Source: Cyprinodon diabolis (taxonomy: Eukaryota > Chordata > Actinopteri > Cyprinodontiformes > Cyprinodontidae). Taken from it: a stretch of DNA of 64,000 bases. Location of the stretch: positions 62,001 to 126,000 of the forward strand of contig JARPUW010000259.1 in the NCBI GenBank assembly GCA_030533445.1, given 5' to 3'. The stretch's first letter is position 1. Every line of letters begins with the position of its first letter. Position numbers and translations under genes: made by a program. Below the pieces are notes generated by a model. It did no database searches, had not been told where the DNA came from, and saw only the letters and a list, made by a program, of their open reading frames with translations. Of the stretch, positions 36,672-49,957 are shown in pieces.

Positions 36672-39600
36672 TTCAAAACAGAAGTTGAGGCCAAAACGCT
36701 CATTTCACAGTGAGATAATGCCATTTTGGCCTCTGGAGTTGTAACAGACAAACCATTAATGATACAGCCATGATCTTTTCTGGCAATCATCTAGTGCTGA
36801 AAACTAACAATATAAAGTAGATTTGAACAGATGTTTTTGGTTCCAAGCTTCAAAACAGAAGTTGAGGCCAAAACGCTCTTTTCACAGTGAGATAATGCCA
36901 TTTTGGCCTCTGGAGTTGTAACAGACAAACCATTAATGATACAGCCATGATCTTTTCTGGCAATCATCTAGTGCTGAAAACTAACAATATAAAGTAGATT
37001 TGAACAGATGTTTTTGGTTCCAAGCTTCAAAACAGAAGGTTGAGGCCAAAACGCTCTTTTCACAGTGAGATAGTGCCATTTTGGCCTCTGGAGTTGTAAC
37101 AGACAAACCATTAATGATACAGCCATGATCTTTTCTGGCAATCATCTAGAGCTGAAAACTAACAATATAAAGTAGATTTGAGCAGATGTTTTTGCTTCCA
37201 AGCTTCAAATCAGAAGTTGAGGCCAAAACGCTCATTTCACAGTGAGATAATGCCATTTTGGCCTCTGGAGTTGTAACAGACAAACCATTAATGATACAGC
37301 CATGATCTTTTCTGGCAATCATCTAGAGCTGAAAACTAACAATATAAAGTAGATTTGAGCAGATGTTTATGGTTCCAAGCTTCAAAACAGAAGTTGAGGC
37401 CAAAACGCTCATTTCACAGTGAGATAATGCCATTTTGGCCTTTGGAGTTGTAACAGACAAACCATTAATGATACAGCCATGATCTTTTCTGGCAATCATC
37501 TAGTGCTGAAAACTAACAATATAAAGTAGATTTGAGCAGATGTTTTTGGTTCCAAGCTTCAAAACAGAAGTTGAGGCCAAAACGCTCTTTTCACAGTGAG
37601 ATAATGCCATTTTGGCCTCTGGAGTTGTAACAGACAAACCATTAATGATACAGCCATGATCTTTTCTGGCAATCATCTAGTGCTGAAAACTAACAATATA
37701 AAGTAGATTTGAGCAGATGTTTTTGGTTCCAAGCTTCAAAACAGAAGTTGAGGCCAAAACGCTCTTTTCACAGTGAGATAATGCCATTTTGGCCTCTGGA
37801 GTTGTAACAGACAAACCATTAATGATACAGCCATGATCTTTTCTGGCAATCATCTAGAGCTGAAAACTAACAATATAAAGTAGATTTGAGCAGATGTTTT
37901 TGGTTACAAGCTTCAAAACAGAAGGTTGAGGCCAAAACGCTCTTTTCACAGTGAGATAGTGCCATTTTGGCCTCTGGAGTTGTAACAGACAAACCATTAA
38001 TGATACAGCCATGATCTTTTCTGGCAATCATCTAGAGCTGAAAACTAACAATATAAAGTAGATTTGAGCAGATGTTTTTGCTTCCAAGCTTCAAATCAGA
38101 AGTTGAGGCCAAAACGCTCATTTCACAGTGAGATAATGCCATTTTGGCCTCTGGAGTTGTAACAGACAAACCATTAATGATACAGCCATGATCTTTTCTG
38201 GCAATCATCTAGAGCTGAAAACTAACAATATAAAGTAGATTTGAGCAGATGTTTATGGTTCCAAGCTTCAAAACAGAAGTTGAGGCCAAAACGCTCATTT
38301 CACAGTGAGATAATGCCATTTTGGCCTTTGGAGTTGTAACAGACAAACCATTAATGATACAGCCATGATCTTTTCTGGCAATCATCTAGTGCTGAAAACT
38401 AACAATATAAAGTAGATTTGAGCAGATGTTTTTGGTTCCAAGCTTCAAAACAGAAGTTGAGGCCAAAACGCTCTTTTCACAGTGAGATAATGCCATTTTG
38501 GCCTCTGGAGTTGTAACAGACAAACCATTAATGATACAGCCATGATCTTTTCTGGCAATCATCTAGTGCTGAAAACTAACAATATAAAGTAGATTTGAGC
38601 AGATGTTTTTGGTTCCAAGCTTCAAAACAGAAGTTGAGGCCAAAACGCTCTTTTCACAGTGAGATAATGCCATTTTGGCCTCTGGAGTTGTAACAGACAA
38701 ACCATTAATGATACAGCCATGATCTTTTCTGGCAATCATCTAGTGCTGAAAACTAACAATATAAAGTAGATTTGAGCAGATGTTTTTGGTTCCAAGCTTC
38801 AAAACAGAAGTTGAGGCCAAAACGCTCTTTTCACAGTGAGATAATGCCATTTTGGCCTCTGGAGTTGTAACAGACAAACCATTAATGATACAGCCATGAT
38901 CTTTTCTGGCAATCATCTAGAGCTGAAAACTAACAATATAAAGTATATTTGAGCAGATGTTTATGGTTCCAAGCTTCAAAACAGAAGTTGAGGCCAAAAC
39001 GCTCATTTCACAGTGAGATAATGCCATTTTGGCCTCTGGAGTTGTAACAGACAAACCATTAATGATACAGCCATGATCTTTTCTGGCAATCATCTAGTGC
39101 TGAAAACTAACAATATAAAGTAGATTTGAGCAGATGTTTTTGGTTCCAAGCTTCAAAACAGAAGTTGAGGCCAAAACGCTCTTTTCACAGTGAGATAATG
39201 CCATTTTGGCCTCTGGAGTTGTAACAGACAAACCATTAATGATACAGCCATGATCTTTTCTGGCAATCATCTAGTGCTGAAAACTAACAATATAAAGTAG
39301 ATTTGAGCAGATGTTTTTGGTTCCAAGCTTCAAAACAGAAGTTGAGGCCAAAACGCTCTTTTCACAGTGAGATAATGCCATTTTGGCCTCTGGAGTTGTA
39401 ACAGACAAACCATTAATGATACAGCCATGATCTTTTCTGGCAATCATCTAGAGCTGAAAACGAACAATATAAAGTAGATTTGAGCAGATGTTTTTGGTTC
39501 CAAGCTTCAAAACAGAAGTTGAGGCCAAAACGCTCTTTTCACAGTGAGATAATGCCATTTTGGCCTCTGGAGTTGTAACAGACAAACCATTAATGATACA

Positions 39601-42339
39601 GCCATGATCTTTTCTGGCAATCATCTAGTGCTGAAAACTAACAATATAAAGTAGATTTGAGCAGATGTTTTTGGTTCCAAGCTTCAAAACAGAAGTTGAG
39701 GCCAAAACGCTCTTTTCACAGTGAGATAATGCCATTTTGGCCTCTGGAGTTGTAACAGACAAACCATTAATGATACAGCCATGATCTTTTCTGGCAATCA
39801 TCTAGAGCTGAAAACTAACAATATAAAGTAGATTTGAGCAGATGTTTATGGTTCCAAGCTTCAAAACAGAAGTTGAGGCCAAAACGCTCATTTCACAGTG
39901 AGATAATGCCATTTTGGCCTCTGGAGTTGTAACAGACAAACCATTAATGATACAGCCATGATCTTTTCTGGCAATCATCTAGTGCTGAAAACTAACAATA
40001 TAAAGTATATTTGAGCAGATGTTTTTGGTTCCAAGCTTCAAAACAGAAGTTGAGGCCAAAACGCTCTTTTCACAGTGAGATAATGCCATTTTGGCCTCTG
40101 GAGTTGTAACAGACAAACCATTAATGATACAGCCATGATCTTTTCTGGCAATCATCTAGTGCTGAAAACTAACAATATAAAGTAGATTTGAGCAGATGTT
40201 TTTGGTTCCAAGCTTCAAAACAGAAGTTGAGGCCAAAACGCTCTTTTCACAGTGAGATAATGCCATTTTGGCCTCTGGAGTTGTAACAGACAAACCATTA
40301 ATGATACAGCCATGATCTTTTCTGGCAATCATCTAGAGCTGAAAACGAACAATATAAAGTAGATTTGAGCAGATGTTTTTGGTTCCAAGCTTCAAAACAG
40401 AAGTTGAGGCCAAAACGCTCTTTTCACAGTGAGATAATGCCATTTTGGCCTCTGGAGTTGTAACAGACAAACCATTAATGATACAGCCATGATCTTTTCT
40501 GGCAATCATCTAGTGCTGAAAACTAACAATATAAAGTAGATTTGAGCAGATGTTTTTGGTTCCAAGCTTCAAAACAGAAGTTGAGGCCAAAACGCTCTTT
40601 TCACAGTGAGATAATGCCATTTTGGCCTCTGGAGTTGTAACAGACAAACCATTAATGATACAGCCATGATCTTTTCTGGCAATCATCTAGAGCTGAAAAC
40701 TAACAATATAAAGTAGATTTGAGCAGATGTTTATGGTTCCAAGCTTCAAAACAGAAGTTGAGGCCAAAACGCTCATTTCACAGTGAGATAATGCCATTTT
40801 GGCCTCTGGAGTTGTAACAGACAAACCATTAATGATACAGCCATGATCTTTTCTGGCAATCATCTAGTGCTGAAAACTAACAATATAAAGTAGATTTGAG
40901 CAGATGTTTTTGCTTCCAAGCTTCAAATCAGAAGTTGAGGCCAAAACGCTCATTTCACAGTGAGATAATGCCATTTTGGCCTCTGGAGTTGTAACAGACA
41001 AACCATTAATGATACAGCCATGATCTTTTCTGGCAATCATCTAGAGCTGAAAACTAACAATATAAAGTAGATTTGAGCAGATGTTTATGGTTCCAAGCTT
41101 CAAAACAGAAGTTGAGGCCAAAACGCTCATTTCACAGTGAGATAATGCCATTTTGGCCTCTGGAGTTGTAACAGACAAACCATTAATGATACAGCCATGA
41201 TCTTTTCTGGCAATCATCTAGTGCTGAAAACTAACAATATAAAGTAGATTTGAGCAGATGTTTTTGGTTCCAAGCTTCAAAACAGAAGTTGAGGCCAAAA
41301 CGCTCTTTTCACAGTGAGATAATGCCATTTTGGCCTCTGGAGTTGTAACAGACAAACCATTAATGATACAGCCATGATCTTTTCTGGCAATCATCTAGTG
41401 CTGAAAACTAACAATATAAAGTAGATTTGAGCAGATGTTTTTGGTTACAAGCTTCAAAACAGAAGGTTGAGGCCAAAACGCTCTTTTCACAGTGAGATAA
41501 TGCCATTTTGGCCTCTGGAGTTGTAACAGACAAACCATTAATGATACAGCCATGATCTTTTCTGGCAATCATCTAGAGCTGAAAACTAACAATATAAAGT
41601 AGATTTGAGCAGATGTTTATGGTTCCAAGCTTCAAAACAGAAGTTGAGGCCAAAACGCTCATTTCACAGTGAGATAATGCCATTTTGGCCTCTGGAGTTG
41701 TAACAGACAAACCATTAATGATACAGCCATGATCTTTTCTGGCAATCATCTAGTGCTGAAAACTAACAATATAAAGTAGATTTGAGCAGATGTTTTTGGT
41801 TCCAAGCTTCAAAACAGAAGTTGAGGCCAAAACGCTCTTTTCACAGTGAGATAATGCCATTTTGGCCTCTGGAGTTGTAACAGACAAACCATTAATGATA
41901 CAGCCATGATCTTTTCTGGCAATCATCTAGAGCTGAAAACTAACAATATAAAGTAGATTTGAGCAGATGTTTTTGGTTACAAGCTTCAAAACAGAAGGTT
42001 GAGGCCAAAACGCTCTTTTCACAGTGAGATAATGCCATTTTGGCCTCTGGAGTTGTAACAGACAAACCATTAATGATACAGCCATGATCTTTTCTGGCAA
42101 TCATCTAGTGCTGAAAACTAACAATATAAAGTAGATTTGAGCAGATGTTTTTGGTTCCAAGCTTCAAAACAGAAGTTGAGGCCAAAACGCTCTTTTCACA
42201 GTGAGATAATGCCATTTTGGCCTCTGGAGTTGTAACAGACAAACCATTAATGATACAGCCATGATCTTTTCTGGCAATCATCTAGAGCTGAAAACTAACA
42301 ATATAAAGTAGATTTGAGCAGATGTTTTTGGTTACAAGC
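36494..42339 (+). repeat. Central HOR version 3: 33-mer copy 2 (5846 bp)
   Basis: Same 33 types in the same order as 26042-31887, with equal length; offset 10452 bp. I saw no difference at the diagnostic positions, but I did not align every base. Confidence 0.92.
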
Positions 42340-45300
42340 TTCAAAACAGAAGGTTGAGGCCAAAACGCTCTTTTCACAGTGAGATAATGCCATTTTGGCC
42401 TCTGGAGTTGTAACAGACAAACCATTAATGATACAGCCATGATCTTTTCTGGCAATCATCTAGAGCTGAAAACTAACAATATAAAGTAGATTTGAGCAGA
42501 TGTTTATGGTTCCAAGCTTCAAAACAGAAGTTGAGGCCAAAACGCTCATTTCACAGTGAGATAATGCCATTTTGGCCTCTGGAGTTGTAACAGACAAACC
42601 ATTAATGATACAGCCATGATCTTTTCTGGCAATCATCTAGTGCTGAAAACTAACAATATAAAGTAGATTTGAACAGATGTTTTTGGTTCCAAGCTTCAAA
42701 ACAGAAGTTGAGGCCAAAACGCTCTTTTCACAGTGAGATAATGCCATTTTGGCCTCTGGAGTTGTAACAGACAAACCATTAATGATACAGCCATGATCTT
42801 TTCTGGCAATCATCTAGTGCTGAAAACTAACAATATAAAGTAGATTTGAACAGATGTTTTTGGTTCCAAGCTTCAAAACAGAAGGTTGAGGCCAAAACGC
42901 TCTTTTCACAGTGAGATAGTGCCATTTTGGCCTCTGGAGTTGTAACAGACAAACCATTAATGATACAGCCATGATCTTTTCTGGCAATCATCTAGAGCTG
43001 AAAACTAACAATATAAAGTAGATTTGAGCAGATGTTTTTGCTTCCAAGCTTCAAATCAGAAGTTGAGGCCAAAACGCTCATTTCACAGTGAGATAATGCC
43101 ATTTTGGCCTCTGGAGTTGTAACAGACAAACCATTAATGATACAGCCATGATCTTTTCTGGCAATCATCTAGAGCTGAAAACTAACAATATAAAGTAGAT
43201 TTGAGCAGATGTTTATGGTTCCAAGCTTCAAAACAGAAGTTGAGGCCAAAACGCTCATTTCACAGTGAGATAATGCCATTTTGGCCTTTGGAGTTGTAAC
43301 AGACAAACCATTAATGATACAGCCATGATCTTTTCTGGCAATCATCTAGTGCTGAAAACTAACAATATAAAGTAGATTTGAGCAGATGTTTTTGGTTCCA
43401 AGCTTCAAAACAGAAGTTGAGGCCAAAACGCTCTTTTCACAGTGAGATAATGCCATTTTGGCCTCTGGAGTTGTAACAGACAAACCATTAATGATACAGC
43501 CATGATCTTTTCTGGCAATCATCTAGTGCTGAAAACTAACAATATAAAGTAGATTTGAGCAGATGTTTTTGGTTCCAAGCTTCAAAACAGAAGTTGAGGC
43601 CAAAACGCTCTTTTCACAGTGAGATAATGCCATTTTGGCCTCTGGAGTTGTAACAGACAAACCATTAATGATACAGCCATGATCTTTTCTGGCAATCATC
43701 TAGAGCTGAAAACTAACAATATAAAGTAGATTTGAGCAGATGTTTTTGGTTACAAGCTTCAAAACAGAAGGTTGAGGCCAAAACGCTCTTTTCACAGTGA
43801 GATAGTGCCATTTTGGCCTCTGGAGTTGTAACAGACAAACCATTAATGATACAGCCATGATCTTTTCTGGCAATCATCTAGAGCTGAAAACTAACAATAT
43901 AAAGTAGATTTGAGCAGATGTTTTTGCTTCCAAGCTTCAAATCAGAAGTTGAGGCCAAAACGCTCATTTCACAGTGAGATAATGCCATTTTGGCCTCTGG
44001 AGTTGTAACAGACAAACCATTAATGATACAGCCATGATCTTTTCTGGCAATCATCTAGAGCTGAAAACTAACAATATAAAGTAGATTTGAGCAGATGTTT
44101 ATGGTTCCAAGCTTCAAAACAGAAGTTGAGGCCAAAACGCTCATTTCACAGTGAGATAATGCCATTTTGGCCTTTGGAGTTGTAACAGACAAACCATTAA
44201 TGATACAGCCATGATCTTTTCTGGCAATCATCTAGTGCTGAAAACTAACAATATAAAGTAGATTTGAGCAGATGTTTTTGGTTCCAAGCTTCAAAACAGA
44301 AGTTGAGGCCAAAACGCTCTTTTCACAGTGAGATAATGCCATTTTGGCCTCTGGAGTTGTAACAGACAAACCATTAATGATACAGCCATGATCTTTTCTG
44401 GCAATCATCTAGTGCTGAAAACTAACAATATAAAGTAGATTTGAGCAGATGTTTTTGGTTCCAAGCTTCAAAACAGAAGTTGAGGCCAAAACGCTCTTTT
44501 CACAGTGAGATAATGCCATTTTGGCCTCTGGAGTTGTAACAGACAAACCATTAATGATACAGCCATGATCTTTTCTGGCAATCATCTAGTGCTGAAAACT
44601 AACAATATAAAGTAGATTTGAGCAGATGTTTTTGGTTCCAAGCTTCAAAACAGAAGTTGAGGCCAAAACGCTCTTTTCACAGTGAGATAATGCCATTTTG
44701 GCCTCTGGAGTTGTAACAGACAAACCATTAATGATACAGCCATGATCTTTTCTGGCAATCATCTAGAGCTGAAAACTAACAATATAAAGTATATTTGAGC
44801 AGATGTTTATGGTTCCAAGCTTCAAAACAGAAGTTGAGGCCAAAACGCTCATTTCACAGTGAGATAATGCCATTTTGGCCTCTGGAGTTGTAACAGACAA
44901 ACCATTAATGATACAGCCATGATCTTTTCTGGCAATCATCTAGTGCTGAAAACTAACAATATAAAGTAGATTTGAGCAGATGTTTTTGGTTCCAAGCTTC
45001 AAAACAGAAGTTGAGGCCAAAACGCTCTTTTCACAGTGAGATAATGCCATTTTGGCCTCTGGAGTTGTAACAGACAAACCATTAATGATACAGCCATGAT
45101 CTTTTCTGGCAATCATCTAGTGCTGAAAACTAACAATATAAAGTAGATTTGAGCAGATGTTTTTGGTTCCAAGCTTCAAAACAGAAGTTGAGGCCAAAAC
45201 GCTCTTTTCACAGTGAGATAATGCCATTTTGGCCTCTGGAGTTGTAACAGACAAACCATTAATGATACAGCCATGATCTTTTCTGGCAATCATCTAGAGC

Positions 45301-47476
45301 TGAAAACGAACAATATAAAGTAGATTTGAGCAGATGTTTTTGGTTCCAAGCTTCAAAACAGAAGTTGAGGCCAAAACGCTCTTTTCACAGTGAGATAATG
45401 CCATTTTGGCCTCTGGAGTTGTAACAGACAAACCATTAATGATACAGCCATGATCTTTTCTGGCAATCATCTAGTGCTGAAAACTAACAATATAAAGTAG
45501 ATTTGAGCAGATGTTTTTGGTTCCAAGCTTCAAAACAGAAGTTGAGGCCAAAACGCTCTTTTCACAGTGAGATAATGCCATTTTGGCCTCTGGAGTTGTA
45601 ACAGACAAACCATTAATGATACAGCCATGATCTTTTCTGGCAATCATCTAGAGCTGAAAACTAACAATATAAAGTAGATTTGAGCAGATGTTTATGGTTC
45701 CAAGCTTCAAAACAGAAGTTGAGGCCAAAACGCTCATTTCACAGTGAGATAATGCCATTTTGGCCTCTGGAGTTGTAACAGACAAACCATTAATGATACA
45801 GCCATGATCTTTTCTGGCAATCATCTAGTGCTGAAAACTAACAATATAAAGTATATTTGAGCAGATGTTTTTGGTTCCAAGCTTCAAAACAGAAGTTGAG
45901 GCCAAAACGCTCTTTTCACAGTGAGATAATGCCATTTTGGCCTCTGGAGTTGTAACAGACAAACCATTAATGATACAGCCATGATCTTTTCTGGCAATCA
46001 TCTAGTGCTGAAAACTAACAATATAAAGTAGATTTGAGCAGATGTTTTTGGTTCCAAGCTTCAAAACAGAAGTTGAGGCCAAAACGCTCTTTTCACAGTG
46101 AGATAATGCCATTTTGGCCTCTGGAGTTGTAACAGACAAACCATTAATGATACAGCCATGATCTTTTCTGGCAATCATCTAGAGCTGAAAACGAACAATA
46201 TAAAGTAGATTTGAGCAGATGTTTTTGGTTCCAAGCTTCAAAACAGAAGTTGAGGCCAAAACGCTCTTTTCACAGTGAGATAATGCCATTTTGGCCTCTG
46301 GAGTTGTAACAGACAAACCATTAATGATACAGCCATGATCTTTTCTGGCAATCATCTAGTGCTGAAAACTAACAATATAAAGTAGATTTGAGCAGATGTT
46401 TTTGGTTCCAAGCTTCAAAACAGAAGTTGAGGCCAAAACGCTCTTTTCACAGTGAGATAATGCCATTTTGGCCTCTGGAGTTGTAACAGACAAACCATTA
46501 ATGATACAGCCATGATCTTTTCTGGCAATCATCTAGAGCTGAAAACTAACAATATAAAGTAGATTTGAGCAGATGTTTATGGTTCCAAGCTTCAAAACAG
46601 AAGTTGAGGCCAAAACGCTCATTTCACAGTGAGATAATGCCATTTTGGCCTCTGGAGTTGTAACAGACAAACCATTAATGATACAGCCATGATCTTTTCT
46701 GGCAATCATCTAGTGCTGAAAACTAACAATATAAAGTAGATTTGAGCAGATGTTTTTGCTTCCAAGCTTCAAATCAGAAGTTGAGGCCAAAACGCTCATT
46801 TCACAGTGAGATAATGCCATTTTGGCCTCTGGAGTTGTAACAGACAAACCATTAATGATACAGCCATGATCTTTTCTGGCAATCATCTAGAGCTGAAAAC
46901 TAACAATATAAAGTAGATTTGAGCAGATGTTTATGGTTCCAAGCTTCAAAACAGAAGTTGAGGCCAAAACGCTCATTTCACAGTGAGATAATGCCATTTT
47001 GGCCTCTGGAGTTGTAACAGACAAACCATTAATGATACAGCCATGATCTTTTCTGGCAATCATCTAGTGCTGAAAACTAACAATATAAAGTAGATTTGAG
47101 CAGATGTTTTTGGTTCCAAGCTTCAAAACAGAAGTTGAGGCCAAAACGCTCTTTTCACAGTGAGATAATGCCATTTTGGCCTCTGGAGTTGTAACAGACA
47201 AACCATTAATGATACAGCCATGATCTTTTCTGGCAATCATCTAGTGCTGAAAACTAACAATATAAAGTAGATTTGAGCAGATGTTTTTGGTTACAAGCTT
47301 CAAAACAGAAGGTTGAGGCCAAAACGCTCTTTTCACAGTGAGATAATGCCATTTTGGCCTCTGGAGTTGTAACAGACAAACCATTAATGATACAGCCATG
47401 ATCTTTTCTGGCAATCATCTAGAGCTGAAAACTAACAATATAAAGTAGATTTGAGCAGATGTTTATGGTTCCAAGC
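42340..47476 (+). repeat. Central HOR version 3: 33-mer copy 3, first 29 monomers
   Basis: Directly follows copy 2 and repeats its first 29 monomers (5-6r-...-6/9-10-6-12-5). The match continues for two more monomers (6, 4), then an ordinary type 5 at 47831 takes the place of the 5/1 hybrid and the order becomes that of the right flank. So the domain boundary lies near 47.5-47.9 kb. Confidence 0.91.
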
Positions 47477-49957
47477 TTCAACACAGAAGTTGAGGCCAAA
47501 ACGCTCATTTCACAGTGAGATAATGCCATTTTGGCCTCTGGAGTTGTAACAGACAAACCATTAATGATACAGCCATGATCTTTTCTGGCAATCATCTAGT
47601 GCTGAAAACTAACAATATAAAGTAGATTTGAGCAGATGTTTTTGGTTCCAAGCTTCAAAACAGAAGTTGAGGCCAAAACGCTCTTTTCACAGTGAGATAA
47701 TGCCATTTTGGCCTCTGGAGTTGTAACAGACAAACCATTAATGATACAGCCATGATCTTTTCTGGCAATCATCTAGAGCTGAAAACTAACAATATAAAGT
47801 AGATTTGAGCAGATGTTTTTGGTTACAAGCTTCAAAACAGAAGGTTGAGGCCAAAACGCTCTTTTCACAGTGAGATAATGCCATTTTGGCCTCTGGAGTT
47901 GTAACAGACAAACCATTAATGATACAGCCATGATCTTTTCTGGCAATCATCTAGAGCTGAAAACTAACAATATAAAGTAGATTTGAGCAGATGTTTATGG
48001 TTCCAAGCTTCAAAACAGAAGTTGAGGCCAAAACGCTCATTTCACAGTGAGATAATGCCATTTTGGCCTCTGGAGTTGTAACAGACAAACCATTAATGAT
48101 ACAGCCATGATCTTTTCTGGCAATCATCTAGTGCTGAAAACTAACAATATAAAGTAGATTTGAGCAGATGTTTTTGGTTCCAAGCTTCAAAACAGAAGTT
48201 GAGGCCAAAACGCTCTTTTCACAGTGAGATAATGCCATTTTGGCCTCTGGAGTTGTAACAGACAAACCATTAATGATACAGCCATGATCTTTTCTGGCAA
48301 TCATCTAGAGCTGAAAACTAACAATATAAAGTAGATTTGAGCAATTGTTTTTGGTTACAAGCTTCAAAACAGAAGGTTGAGGCCAAAACGCTCTTTTCAC
48401 AGTGAGATAATGCCATTTTGGCCTCTGGAGTTGTAACAGACAAACCATTAATGATACAGCCATGATCTTTTCTGGCAATCATCTAGAGCTGAAAACTAAC
48501 AATATAAAGTAGATTTGAGCAGATGTTTATGGTTCCAAGCTTCAAAACAGAAGTTGAGGCCAAAACGCTCATTTCACAGTGAGATAATGCCATTTTGGCC
48601 TCTGGAGTTGTAACAGACAAACCATTAATGATACAGCCATGATCTTTTCTGGCAATCATCTAGTGCTGAAAACTAACAATATAAAGTAGATTTGAGCAGA
48701 TGTTTTTGGTTCCAAGCTTCAAAACAGAAGTTGAGGCCAAAACGCTCTTTTCACAGTGAGATAATGCCATTTTGGCCTCTGGAGTTGTAACAGACAAACC
48801 ATTAATGATACAGCCATGATCTTTTCTGGCAATCATCTAGAGCTGAAAACTAACAATATAAAGTAGATTTGAGCAGATGTTTTTGGTTACAAGCTTCAAA
48901 ACAGAAGGTTGAGGCCAAAACGCTCTTTTCACAGTGAGATAATGCCATTTTGGCCTCTGGAGTTGTAACAGACAAACCATTAATTATACAGCCATGATCT
49001 TTTCTGGCAATCATCTAGAGCTGAAAACTAACAATATAAAGTATATTTGAGCAGATGTTTATGGTTCCAAGCTTCAAAACAGAAGTTGAGGCCAAAACGC
49101 TCATTTCACAGTGAGATAATGCCATTTTGGCCTCTGGAGTTGTAACAGACAAACCATTAATGATACAGCCATGATCTTTTCTGGCAATCATCTAGTGCTG
49201 AAAACTAACAATATAAAGTAGATTTGAGCAGATGTTTTTGGTTCCAAGCTTCAAAACAGAAGTTGAGGCCAAAACGCTCTTTTCACAGTGAGATAATGCC
49301 ATTTTGGCCTCTGGAGTTGTAACAGACAAACCATTAATGATACAGCCATGATCTTTTCTGGCAATCATCTAGTGCTGAAAACTAACAATATAAAGTAGAT
49401 TTGAGCAGATGTTTTTGGTTCCAAGCTTCAAAACAGAAGTTGAGGCCAAAACGCTCTTTTCACAGTGAGATAATGCCATTTTGGCCTCTGGAGTTGTAAC
49501 AGACAAACCATTAATGATACAGCCATGATCTTTTCTGGCAATCATCTAGAGCTGAAAACGAACAATATAAAGTAGATTTGAGCAGATGTTTTTGGTTCCA
49601 AGCTTCAAAACAGAAGTTGAGGCCAAAACGCTCTTTTCACAGTGAGATAATGCCATTTTGGCCTCTGGAGTTGTAACAGACAAACCATTAATGATACAGC
49701 CATGATCTTTTCTGGCAATCATCTAGTGCTGAAAACTAACAATATAAAGTAGATTTGAGCAGATGTTTTTGGTTCCAAGCTTCAAAACAGAAGTTGAGGC
49801 CAAAACGCTCTTTTCACAGTGAGATAATGCCATTTTGGCCTCTGGAGTTGTAACAGACAAACCATTAATGATACAGCCATGATCTTTTCTGGCAATCATC
49901 TAGAGCTGAAAACTAACAATATAAAGTAGATTTGAGCAGATGTTTATGGTTCCAAGC
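47477..49957 (+). repeat. Right-flank 14-mer HOR, copy 1 (2481 bp)
   Basis: Order 6-4-5-6-4m-5-6-4-5h-6-1-2-1-7. Its 5h monomer (48895) has a private G90T at base 48985, shared only with copy 2. The first monomer has a private A6C at base 47482 that copy 2 lacks. Confidence 0.93.
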
